DNA of 64,000 bases from Amphritea opalescens. GTDB taxonomy: Bacteria > Pseudomonadota > Gammaproteobacteria > Pseudomonadales > Balneatricaceae. The stretch is taken from positions 124,001 through 188,000 of the forward strand of contig NZ_RQXW01000001.1 of NCBI RefSeq assembly GCF_003957515.1, written 5' to 3'. This document shows, in pieces, positions 18,252 to 26,259 of the stretch (position 1 is the stretch's first letter; the number at the start of each line of letters is the position of its first letter). A program made the position numbers and the translations under genes. Under the pieces are notes generated by a model. That model saw only the letters and a list, made by a program, of their open reading frames with translations, was not told the origin of the DNA and did not search any database.

Positions 18252-20384
18252 ATGACCCAATATGGTTTTTTTGCATCCTCCCTGTCCGCTGCTGAGGCGG
18301 TGGCCGGGGGGCTCGAATATGGTCAACTCTATGTCGGTGATCAGGGCGTTTTCTGGGTTGAATACCAACCGGAAAAAGGCCGTAACTTGCTTTACCGGCG
18401 TGATTGGAACGGGGCTGTTAGCTGCTTAACCCAAGCCGATTTTAGCGTCCGCAGCGGTGTCTATGAATATGGTGGTAAAAGCTGGTGCCCGGTGGACCAC
18501 CGCTTGGCGTTTGTGAATGCCACCGACCAACAGATCTGGCTACAGCAGGGTGGTCAAACGCCTTTGCAGCTTACCCAAACCTCGGGTTGTCGTTATGGCG
18601 ATCTAATCTATGATCAACCCCGTCAACGACTGCTAGCGGTGCAGGAACAACCCAGTGATGATCATACTCAACCGCTACATCGCTTAGTGGCGGTGGATAT
18701 TGATAGTGGTGCGGTCACCGTGATGGTCAGCGGCGATGATTTCTATGCTGCACCGGTGCTGAGCCCCGACGGTCAACAGCTGGCTTGGATTAGTTGGAAC
18801 CACCCACACATGCCTTGGGTCAGTACTCAACTTAATTTTGCCCAACTTAGGCCACCAAACACGCCGTGGGCTGATGTCGACAAGCGAGAACAAGGGACAG
18901 GCACTGTTGGCGCAAGCGAGCTGGGTCATAGCGGTCATAGTGGTCATCATAAGATTAACCCCGCCAGTGGTTTAACCGGGCATCGCATCGTCGCTGGCCA
19001 GACGACTCAAGAATCCCTGCAGCAACCACGCTTCTTAAGTGATAACAGCTTAGTCGCGATCAGTGATGTTTCTGGCTGGTGGAATTTATACCGTTATCTA
19101 TTTGAAGATGTAAATGATAAACCACAAAACCACTCCGTAGAGACTTCAGCACCCACACTCACTCCACCTAAAATATCAGCCTCGAACAACCGGTTAACAG
19201 GATGGGCAGATGGCGTTCGAGTCGAGCCGCTGTGGTCTCGAACAAATGACTTTGGCTTGCCGCAGTGGCAGTTGGGTGTCTCGACCTGGGATCAATTGGA
19301 TGACGATCATTGGATCGCCTGTTATATGGAGCAAGGGGAGGGGTGTTTGGCGATGGTATCAGCGCTCGGCGAAGAACGTCGGCTCACTGATCAGTTCAGT
19401 CTGTTTCGCCACCTATGTTGTTATCAAGGGCGGGTCTACTGCATAGCCGCCGCGCAAGATCGAGCGATGGCGATTATCGAATTAGCCCCGAGTGAAGGCA
19501 GGCACCCATCTGATGGCCCGCTTAATGATAGCGTTTCGCCGGCTGATATCGTTAATTATCACGGCACCCAGATGCGAATTTTGGCGGGGGGCGAGAAACC
19601 GGCGGGTAATATTACTTTGCCACAATCGGTGAGTTATCCGGTGGCAGATGAAACCGCTTATGGTTTTGCTTATTTGCCTCGCTTTGCCCCTGATCTGAGT
19701 CACAGGCCCCCTTTGATTGTGTTTACCCATGGTGGGCCCACTGCAGCTACCTATCCATTATATAACCCCAAAATTCAGTTCTGGACGAGCCGGGGCTTTG
19801 CAGTCATAGACCTTAATTACCGAGGCAGTACCGGTTATGGCCGGGACTATCGTTTACGCTTGGCTGGAGACTGGGGGCAGACCGATTGGCAAGATGCCGC
19901 AGCAGCGGTTGATTATCTTGCCAATGAGGGACTTATCGACCCAGTGAATGTGTTTATTCGTGGTGGCAGCGCTGGGGGGTATACCACCCTCTGCGCCTTA
20001 GCTTTTAGTGACCGTTTTAAAGGTGGTGCGAGTTATTACGGTGTCAGTGATCCGGCGTCACTCACCCGAGATACCCATAAATTTGAAAGTCATTATTTAG
20101 ATTGGTTGATAGGTGATCCTCAACAGGATGCGGCGCTTTATCTGGAGCGTAGTCCGCTGGCTCATGCCGATCAAATTAACTGCCCCATGATTTTCTTTCA
20201 GGGAGGGCAGGACAAAGTTGTGGTACCTCAGCAAACGGATGTGATGGTGAATGCATTAAAGCAGCGTAACATTCCCGTTGATTATCATCTTTATCCAAAT
20301 GAGCAACACGGTTTTCGACAAGCCGAGAATCAAATTCACAGCCTTGAGGCCGAACTTCAGTTCTATCGTCAACTTCTGTCTTGA
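18252..20384 (+). CDS. S9 family prolyl-oligopeptidase-like serine peptidase, probably of the pqq operon
   Basis: A 710-residue cytoplasmic protein (no signal peptide): a beta-propeller-like N-terminal region followed by an alpha/beta hydrolase domain. The catalytic triad is visible as Ser573 (GGSAGGY), Asp654 (GGQDKVV) and His686 (EQHGFR). In pseudomonads an S9 peptidase (PqqM) closes the pqq cluster and is a candidate for trimming PqqA or its products. No PqqF-type zinc peptidase is in this window. Two poorly conserved insertions are apparent, near residues 210-250 with a His/Gly/Ser repeat (GHSGHSGHH) and near 285-320. It starts 43 bases after pqqE without a strong ribosome-binding site. 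Confidence 0.85.
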   Translation: MTQYGFFASSLSAAEAVAGGLEYGQLYVGDQGVFWVEYQPEKGRNLLYRRDWNGAVSCLTQADFSVRSGVYEYGGKSWCPVDHRLAFVNATDQQIWLQQGGQTPLQLTQTSGCRYGDLIYDQPRQRLLAVQEQPSDDHTQPLHRLVAVDIDSGAVTVMVSGDDFYAAPVLSPDGQQLAWISWNHPHMPWVSTQLNFAQLRPPNTPWADVDKREQGTGTVGASELGHSGHSGHHKINPASGLTGHRIVAGQTTQESLQQPRFLSDNSLVAISDVSGWWNLYRYLFEDVNDKPQNHSVETSAPTLTPPKISASNNRLTGWADGVRVEPLWSRTNDFGLPQWQLGVSTWDQLDDDHWIACYMEQGEGCLAMVSALGEERRLTDQFSLFRHLCCYQGRVYCIAAAQDRAMAIIELAPSEGRHPSDGPLNDSVSPADIVNYHGTQMRILAGGEKPAGNITLPQSVSYPVADETAYGFAYLPRFAPDLSHRPPLIVFTHGGPTAATYPLYNPKIQFWTSRGFAVIDLNYRGSTGYGRDYRLRLAGDWGQTDWQDAAAAVDYLANEGLIDPVNVFIRGGSAGGYTTLCALAFSDRFKGGASYYGVSDPASLTRDTHKFESHYLDWLIGDPQQDAALYLERSPLAHADQINCPMIFFQGGQDKVVVPQQTDVMVNALKQRNIPVDYHLYPNEQHGFRQAENQIHSLEAELQFYRQLLS

Positions 20385-20493
20385 TTGTCCTGAATCTGAA
20401 GCAATCTTCTGGTACAATCCGCGACTTTAAAATTCCGCCTTGAATCCTGCGGCTCTGGGATGAAGGTATGTGACTAACTTTACAGGAGTGAAC

Positions 20494-21072
20494 ATGAGTA
20501 CTGAACAAGCCCTTCGGGATCGTAGCGAATCAAAATGTGAATTGTGCGGCGCGACCGATAATCTGAGTGTTTATGAAGTACCGCCGAACTCGCTAGGCGG
20601 CGTTGATGACTCTGTTCTGCTATGTAGTACTTGTAAAGGTCAGATCGAAAATCCGGAAACCACCGATGCTAACCACTGGCGTTGTCTGAATGACAGCATG
20701 TGGAGCCAGGTGCCCGCCGTACAAGTACTGGCTTGGCGCATGCTGAACCGCCTACGTAGTGAAGGCTGGCCGCAGGACTTACTGGATATGCTCTATCTGG
20801 ATGATGAAACTGCACTTTGGGCAAAAGCCACCGGCGATCATCTTGATGACTCTGAAAAAGTCATTCACCGCGACAGCAACGGTACCGTCTTGGCCGCCGG
20901 CGACAACGTGGTCTTGATCAAAGATCTAGACGTAAAAGGCGCTGGTTTCACCGCAAAACGCGGTACAGCGGTACGCGGTATCTCATTGGTGCAAGAAAAC
21001 GAAGAGCATATCGAAGGCCGCGTGAACGGCACTCGTATCGTTATTCTGACGAAATTCGTTAAGAAATCATAA
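20494..21072 (+). CDS. yjdM: PhnA/YjdM family zinc-ribbon protein
   Basis: A 192-residue protein: N-terminal zinc ribbon (CELCGATDNL ... LLCSTCKGQI) and C-terminal SH3-like PhnA domain (VIHRDSNGTVLAAGDNVVLIKDLDVKGAGFTAKRGTAVRGI). Despite the phn name, this family is not required for phosphonate breakdown and its exact function is unsettled. The start at 20494 follows AGGAGTG with ideal spacing; the longer frame from 20470 is unlikely. A strong terminator follows. Confidence 0.9.
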   Translation: MSTEQALRDRSESKCELCGATDNLSVYEVPPNSLGGVDDSVLLCSTCKGQIENPETTDANHWRCLNDSMWSQVPAVQVLAWRMLNRLRSEGWPQDLLDMLYLDDETALWAKATGDHLDDSEKVIHRDSNGTVLAAGDNVVLIKDLDVKGAGFTAKRGTAVRGISLVQENEEHIEGRVNGTRIVILTKFVKKS

Positions 21073-21093
21073 TGTAGATCTGAATGCTAAAAA

Positions 21094-21117
21094 CGCGCCT
21101 GCTTGGCGCGTTTTTTT
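21094..21117 (+). terminator. Rho-independent terminator after yjdM
   Basis: CGCGCC-TGCTT-GGCGCG followed by seven T: a perfect 6-bp GC stem, further extended by A-U pairs from the upstream A run. Confidence 0.88.
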
Positions 21118-21121
21118 ATTG

Positions 21122-21256
21122 TCAGTTTAAGGGGCTGGATGTGCTTGCGATGTGTTCTTCAAGCAGATGAGTATAGCTCTGAACTTTAACATCATGGTGG
21201 TCTAAGCATTCCTGCACAGATCGGATATCCCTGCTAACCTCAACCTTCCGTCTAGT
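21122..21256 (-). pseudogene. C-terminal remnant of a tyrosine recombinase, integron-integrase type
   Basis: On the minus strand a 44-codon stretch ending in TGA at 21122 reads DIRSVQECLDHH, then DVKVQSYTHLLEEH, then IASTSSPLN. This follows the C-terminus of integron integrases and related XerC/D-type recombinases (DIRTVQELLGH, DVxTTxIYTH, GVRSPLD), including the catalytic His and the nucleophilic Tyr in SYTHLL. The frame is closed upstream by TGA at 21257-21259, no start codon is present, and the rest of the enzyme is missing, so it is a relic. It lies between yjdM and a small candidate ORF. Confidence 0.6.
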
Positions 21257-21326
21257 TCAGAATGAACAAATTTGCGCCGATGTTAACCCGATTCTAGAAG
21301 CGTATTAAAGAGAACAAGTTGACCCG

Positions 21327-21485
21327 TTAATCGACGTTTTTAACGTCGCGGTAAATGTTTTCGAGAGATGCACAGGCCAACAGTTCTAAGGTTACAGATC
21401 CATTGTCATAACGGTCACTCAGTAACGTTCGCTGTTTGGCCCTGATGGGCTTATCCATGATGGTCAGGTTGCACCGGTTTATCAT
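21327..21485 (-). CDS. Small hypothetical protein, 52 residues
   Basis: An open frame with ATG at 21485 and TAA at 21327, preceded by CAGGATAGCGGA, which gives a plausible ribosome-binding site. The product begins MINRCNLTIMDKPIRAK and ends LENIYRDVKNVD; it is mixed in composition, soluble and without signal or membrane segment. I do not recognise it. Its 3' end overlaps a short hairpin (CGACGTT-TTT-AACGTCG, 21332-21348). It lies in the otherwise gene-poor stretch 21118-21577 beside the recombinase relic, so it could be leftover cargo or a chance frame. Confidence 0.35.
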   Translation of the reverse strand: MINRCNLTIMDKPIRAKQRTLLSDRYDNGSVTLELLACASLENIYRDVKNVD

Positions 21486-21577
21486 TCCGCTATCCTGTTA
21501 TGATCATCGTATTGGCTGAGTTACCTAGCTACCGATACATATCATTATCCGCGCCACTGCTATCGAGAAAGGAGTCA

Positions 21578-22081
21578 ATGTCTATGAAGGTTTATTTTTC
21601 ACATGGAAAAGAGAGTGGGCCTTGGGGGAGTAAAATCAAACGGTTGGCGGATATCGCTCAGCAGAAAGGTTGCACCGTCGATAGCATCGATTATTCCGAT
21701 ATCTTAGACCCTGATCTGAGAGTAGAACGCTTACTGGCTGTACTGAGTGATGCGGACGAAGCCTTTGTGTTGGTCGGTTCCAGTATGGGTGGCTATGTGT
21801 CATTAGTTGCCGCCGAACAGGTGAATGCTAAAGGTATTTTCTTATTGGCCCCCGCACTCTATATCGAGGGTTATGAGCAGCAAAGTTATCATCCCCGTGG
21901 GCTTGTAGAGGTTGTGCATGGTTGGTCGGATGATGTTATTCCCGTCGATCACTCGATTCGCTTTGCCAAAGCAGCCGATTGCGCTTTGCATCTTATTTCT
22001 GGCGATCATCGGCTTAATAGCTCGATTGAAGTGGTTGAACAGCTGTTTTCGCAGTTTCTGGTTTCGATTGACCAGCCTTAG
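21578..22081 (+). CDS. Alpha/beta hydrolase, YqiA/YcfP-like
   Basis: A 167-residue small alpha/beta hydrolase. MKVYFSHGKESGPWGSKIKRL matches the N-terminus of this subgroup, the nucleophile elbow is GSSMGGYVS, and the remaining triad residues are probably the Asp in HGWSDDVIPV and the His in SGDHRL. It is a likely esterase or thioesterase of unknown substrate. I chose the start at 21578 (MSMKVYF) because AAAGGAG lies just upstream; the longest frame from 21500 would add an unsupported 26 residues. Confidence 0.8.
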   Translation: MSMKVYFSHGKESGPWGSKIKRLADIAQQKGCTVDSIDYSDILDPDLRVERLLAVLSDADEAFVLVGSSMGGYVSLVAAEQVNAKGIFLLAPALYIEGYEQQSYHPRGLVEVVHGWSDDVIPVDHSIRFAKAADCALHLISGDHRLNSSIEVVEQLFSQFLVSIDQP

Positions 22082-22197
22082 ACTTGTACGATCATCTGCT
22101 CCTGTTCTCAGGTTAAGGCATGGTGTGCGCTGCAACCCTGCAGGCGCTTATCTATGGCGCTAGTGGTGATAGGATTTATCTGAAAGATTAATGGATC

Positions 22198-22482
22198 ATG
22201 ATGGCGCTTAATGGGTTAAACTCATTGTTTAACGCGACTATTTCTTTGGGGCTGTTTACTTTGTATCAAGAAGATCTGTGTCCACCTGATAAATGCCCGC
22301 TGTGTGGCAAAGATAATCATTGTGGGCATCTGAACTCAAGTGATGAGACGCTCTCTTGCTGGTGCTTCGATAGCCAAATACGATTTTCCGATGGTTTATT
22401 AAGCCGGGTGTCTGCGTCGCACCTCAATGCCGCCTGTATATGTAAGGCATGCGTCCTGTCAACGAGATTAAGCAAACCCTAA
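22198..22482 (+). CDS. Cysteine-rich CWC family protein
   Basis: A 94-residue protein in which about the last 65 residues carry a cysteine-rich pattern: CPPDKCPLCGKDNHCG, CWCF and ACICKACVL. This matches the Cys_rich_CWC family, small probable metal-binding proteins of unknown function. The start is ATG ATG at 22198; no strong ribosome-binding site is seen, and the family part begins only near residue 28, so the true start could be further in. Confidence 0.7.
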   Translation: MMALNGLNSLFNATISLGLFTLYQEDLCPPDKCPLCGKDNHCGHLNSSDETLSCWCFDSQIRFSDGLLSRVSASHLNAACICKACVLSTRLSKP

Positions 22483-22598
22483 TTCAGGCGATGGGCTGCC
22501 CAAATGGCTATTGTTTAGGTCTGTCGAGCCTTATATGATTCTATAGGTTGGCAACAACGTTCTCTTGTGTAAGTTTTAACTTTCATTCTAGGGGCATT

Positions 22599-23450
22599 AT
22601 GAAACGTTATAAGATCATTCATCGTACCTATTACAACTATACGGACACCGTGACCTTGGGCGCGCATCATCTACTGTTGCGACCTCGAGAAGATCATGAG
22701 CTACGTATCGAGTCTTTTTCGCTGCAGATTACGCCCGATGCACAGATCTATTGGCACCGTGATGTGGAAGGCAACTCGGTGGCGATTGCCAACTTTAGTC
22801 ATCCGACACAACAGTTGACGATCGAAAGCGAAGTAGTGATTCAGCAATACAATGAATCGCCGTTAGATTTTATCGTGGCCGATTATGCGCTTAATTATCC
22901 TTTTTCATATCATGAAGGCGATCAGTTTCTGCTGTCACCTTACCGAGTGCTGCCCGATGAAAACACCCGAACCCTGCTAAATAACTGGTTGTTTAGTGTT
23001 TGGCGCGGAGGTGAGGCGGTGCAAACCTATACCTTATTGCAGCGGTTGACGGCGACGATTCATAACACCTTGGTGTATAAGGTGAGAGAGGAGCCAGGGG
23101 TGCAATCCGCCGAGGAGACCTTATCCCTTGGATCAGGCTCTTGTCGTGATTTCGCCTTACTCTTTATGGAAGCCGTTAAGTGCCTCGGTCTTGCGGCGAG
23201 ATTTGTCAGTGGCTATCTGCATGCACCGTTGATGTCTAATCAGGTGGGTTCGACCCATGCCTGGGCCGAAGTCTATTTGCCGGGGGGCGGCTGGAAAGGT
23301 TTTGATCCAACCATCGGTGATATTGTGGGCACGGATCATATTCCCGTGGCCGTATCGCGTTTGGCTGAAGCGGTGCCGCCCATATCGGGGTCATACGCGG
23401 GCACGGCTGAGTCAAAAATGGATGTGGGTGTCTGGGTGAGCGAATGTTAA
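22599..23450 (+). CDS. Transglutaminase-like cysteine peptidase family protein
   Basis: A 283-residue protein with an N-terminal bacterial transglutaminase-like beta domain (KRYKIIHRTYYNYTDTVTLGAHHLLLRPRED) and a core transglutaminase fold. The catalytic triad is visible: Cys in GSGSCRDFA, His in GSTHAWAEV and Asp in GFDPTIGD. Such proteins are probable peptidases and commonly occur in operon with Anbu (proteasome-like) and ATP-grasp genes; here Anbu lies 13 kb away. The start at 22599 is chosen because the motif begins there and the upstream frame is not family-like. Confidence 0.85.
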   Translation: MKRYKIIHRTYYNYTDTVTLGAHHLLLRPREDHELRIESFSLQITPDAQIYWHRDVEGNSVAIANFSHPTQQLTIESEVVIQQYNESPLDFIVADYALNYPFSYHEGDQFLLSPYRVLPDENTRTLLNNWLFSVWRGGEAVQTYTLLQRLTATIHNTLVYKVREEPGVQSAEETLSLGSGSCRDFALLFMEAVKCLGLAARFVSGYLHAPLMSNQVGSTHAWAEVYLPGGGWKGFDPTIGDIVGTDHIPVAVSRLAEAVPPISGSYAGTAESKMDVGVWVSEC

Positions 23451-23515
23451 ACCGTTAACCTGACTATCAATAGCGCTGCTCAGTGCTACCTATTCGAACG
23501 AGTTGATGGGGCATA

Positions 23516-23531
23516 ATGAATGGCCATTCAT
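23516..23531. other. 16-bp perfect palindrome between convergent genes
   Basis: ATGAATGGCCATTCAT is fully self-complementary. It lies in the 149-base gap between the transglutaminase and the efflux adaptor gene, which converge. It may be a weak bidirectional terminator or a protein site; no U tract follows. Confidence 0.35.
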
Positions 23532-23599
23532 ATGGCTGCACGCAGATGGACGTGGCAGGGAGAAATCTATCCGCCGAACCACGTTTCACCCATAGCGAT

Positions 23600-24649
23600 T
23601 TACATCAGTTGGTGAGTGTCACCCGTTTCAATCGTGGGTATCACGGACATGCCAACGCGCAGCTTACTGGCGTTTTTCTGTGTCATATCGATGCTGATTT
23701 TTACCGGTAGGCGCTGCACGATCTTAGTGAAGTTTCCGGTTGCATTGTGCGGGGCAATCGCGGCATAGCTGACACCACTGGCAGGGCCTAGGCTCTCTAC
23801 CTTGCCGCTTAACTCGACACCGGGGAGCGCATCAACTTCAATTGACACCGGTTGGCCCATCTGTACATTGGCCAGTTGCGTCTCTCGGTAATTAGCGGTG
23901 ATATACAGGGATTTAGTCGGCACAATCACGATTAATGGCTTGCCTGCATTCACGAAGTCTCCCAATTGCACTATCTTTTTACCAACCACGCCGTCAATAG
24001 GCGCATAGACCTTGGTGTAGGATAGTTTTAATTCACGGGCATGTAGATCGGCTTTTGCCAGTAATAGGGCGGCTTTAGCGGTATTCAGCTGGGCCTGTAA
24101 TACGTGGGTTTGTTGTTGGGCGTAGGCGAGTTCTGCCTGCGTTTTTGATAGGTTAGTTCGCTCCACGGTGAGCTGGGTATTCGCTTGCTGTAGTGCTTGT
24201 ATGCTCCCCGATCCGTCTTCAGCAAGATTGCTAAAGCGTTTTTGATCCGCTTTAGCCAGTTGTAATCGGGCTTGATTGGCTTTAACCGTTGCTTGGGCTT
24301 TTAAAATGGTGCTTTCCTGTTGGGTTAACTGTGCTGCTAAGCTGCCAATATTAGCCTGAGCGCTTTCTACCTGTGCCTTAGCGGCTTCAACGGCGAGGAC
24401 AAAGTCACGGTTATCGATGGATAAGAGTAAATCGCCCGCCTTAACCGGTTGATTTTCTGTCACTAATATTTGATCGGTTGTCCCCGATATTTGGGCTGCT
24501 ACCGTACTCATATCGGCCTGAATATAGGCATTATTGGTGGATTGCGATGAGGCGCTGGCCTCGGGTTGGTTAACGTAGTGCATACAACCGGCGAGGATAG
24601 CGATAAAGATTATCGCTGAGGTTAGTTTTAGGGGGTTTGTAAAGGTCAT
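23600..24649 (-). CDS. Membrane fusion protein (HlyD/EmrA family), lipid anchored
   Basis: A 349-residue periplasmic adaptor of a tripartite efflux pump. The N-terminus TSAIIFIAILAGC is a lipoprotein signal with Cys22 as lipidation site, unlike typical EmrA proteins that keep an uncleaved membrane helix. The biotinyl-lipoyl half (VAAQISGTTDQILVTENQPVKAGDLLLSIDNRDF) and a long Ala/Gln-rich coiled coil (about 80-210) follow, then KLSYTKVYAPIDGVVGKKIVQLGDFV. It is the third gene of the operon, 5 bases after the pump gene. Confidence 0.88.
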   Translation of the reverse strand: MTFTNPLKLTSAIIFIAILAGCMHYVNQPEASASSQSTNNAYIQADMSTVAAQISGTTDQILVTENQPVKAGDLLLSIDNRDFVLAVEAAKAQVESAQANIGSLAAQLTQQESTILKAQATVKANQARLQLAKADQKRFSNLAEDGSGSIQALQQANTQLTVERTNLSKTQAELAYAQQQTHVLQAQLNTAKAALLLAKADLHARELKLSYTKVYAPIDGVVGKKIVQLGDFVNAGKPLIVIVPTKSLYITANYRETQLANVQMGQPVSIEVDALPGVELSGKVESLGPASGVSYAAIAPHNATGNFTKIVQRLPVKISIDMTQKNASKLRVGMSVIPTIETGDTHQLM

Positions 24650-24654
24650 AAAGC

Positions 24655-26259
24655 TTATCCTTTTGAAGATGTTGAGACATCGGGTTGTAAGTTAGGGGCA
24701 GGCACATGGGTCATGATTAACACGAGGGGGATCAAAACACAGGCTGCGGCCCCAAAGATGAGATAGAGATCGGCAATCGATAGCACGGTTGATTGTTGGG
24801 CTATGATGCCCGCTAACGCCGATGGTGCTAAGCTATCTAATGCACTGTTGTTCAGCGAGGCTTGATTGAGCAGCATCTCGCTATGAAAATGTCCACGCTC
24901 AACGAATAACTGGCCAACAATGGCTCCGCCGGCGAGAGTGCCGAACACACGTAGTGTATTGATGATGCCTGAGAAGTAGGGCCCTTCATGGGGTGCAACA
25001 ATACTCGTCATCAAAAACAACATAGGGACCACAGCCATCGGTTGGCCGATCGCTTGAAATATCTGCGCAGTGATAAATTGATCGCGATGCCAATCTCCAT
25101 TTAGCTGCGCTGCTAAAAAGCAAGCAATGGCAATGCACGCGAGGCCGACGGCCAAAACATAGCGCGCATCGACCCACTTTTTATAGAGTAATAGCGCGAC
25201 TAAAGAGCCTAATATCAGTTGTGGCAGGGCGATGATTAAACCGAGTGGGGCTGATTGGGCAATACGATAATCTTGTATGGCACCTAAAAAAAGAATGGGC
25301 AGCGTCGTGCCCGACATCAAAACAATTAATAACCCGGTGAAGATGATGGAACCGACCCCAAGGTTGCGGCGGCCTAGTAGACGCAAATTGATAAAGGGTG
25401 TCGGATGGAACCACTCAGTGGCCAAATAAAGGCCAAACAATACGCAACCGAGCAGTAAGCTTGAGCTGATCAGTGATGAATTAAGCCATTCTAGCCGGAC
25501 ACCCTGAGTGAGCCCGATGGTTATTAAGCACATGCCGATGATACCGAAGAACATACCCGGCCAATTTCCCTCTTTAAAACGCGCTGTTTTGATACCTTCT
25601 TTTGGTAGTCCCCAGTTAACGAGTCCAATCGCGAGAAGGCATAGGGGGATTACCTGCCAATAGAGTAATCGCCAATCATTAAATCCATCACTCCACTGTC
25701 CTGTTAGCCATAACGCGATATTGGGTGAAAAGGTGGCGGTCATGGCATAGAGGGCTAAACCGTGCAAACGGATATGCAGAGGCAGTGTTTTTAGCGCCAT
25801 CATCATCAATAGTGGTATCAAAGCACCACTGAAAATCCCCTGTATAAACCGCAGCGCGATGAGCAGGGGAAGGTTGTTGGCTAGCGGTAACGCTATGGCA
25901 ATGAGCGTACAGCAGATCACCATCAATAGATGGAAGCGTCGCATAGAAAAGGTAATGGCAAACCAGGTGGCGAAAGGCGTAATCAATAACTCGCCGGACA
26001 CATAGACGGTGTTGAGCCAAGAGCCATCATCGGCACTCAAACTCAATGCGCCTTGGACATCAACAAGTCCTAGCGAGCCAACGCGGTTATTAAGGCCCGC
26101 CATCATTGAGCTGATAAAAATGCCGAGTAAGGCGGCTAAAATGCGCGTAGAAGGCATCGCATGATGGGCTGGTTGCGTAGGTGAAGCACTCGGCGCTTGT
26201 GGCTCTAGTTGACCACTGAGGTTACCCGCAGGGCTTAGTTCAGTAGTAGCCTGACTCAT
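24655..26259 (-). CDS. DHA2-family MFS multidrug efflux pump (EmrB-like)
   Basis: A 534-residue inner-membrane protein with about 14 predicted membrane segments. The N-terminal region RILAALLGIFISSMMAGLNNRVGSLGLVDVQGALSLSADDGSWLNTVYVSGELLITPFATWFA corresponds to the EmrB/QacA pattern; acidic residues in the first helices are partly replaced compared with classic EmrB. With the adaptor and outer-membrane channel of the same operon it would form a proton-driven tripartite exporter. Its start overlaps the channel gene stop by four bases (ATGA). Substrates cannot be read from sequence. Confidence 0.88.
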   Translation of the reverse strand: MSQATTELSPAGNLSGQLEPQAPSASPTQPAHHAMPSTRILAALLGIFISSMMAGLNNRVGSLGLVDVQGALSLSADDGSWLNTVYVSGELLITPFATWFAITFSMRRFHLLMVICCTLIAIALPLANNLPLLIALRFIQGIFSGALIPLLMMMALKTLPLHIRLHGLALYAMTATFSPNIALWLTGQWSDGFNDWRLLYWQVIPLCLLAIGLVNWGLPKEGIKTARFKEGNWPGMFFGIIGMCLITIGLTQGVRLEWLNSSLISSSLLLGCVLFGLYLATEWFHPTPFINLRLLGRRNLGVGSIIFTGLLIVLMSGTTLPILFLGAIQDYRIAQSAPLGLIIALPQLILGSLVALLLYKKWVDARYVLAVGLACIAIACFLAAQLNGDWHRDQFITAQIFQAIGQPMAVVPMLFLMTSIVAPHEGPYFSGIINTLRVFGTLAGGAIVGQLFVERGHFHSEMLLNQASLNNSALDSLAPSALAGIIAQQSTVLSIADLYLIFGAAACVLIPLVLIMTHVPAPNLQPDVSTSSKG

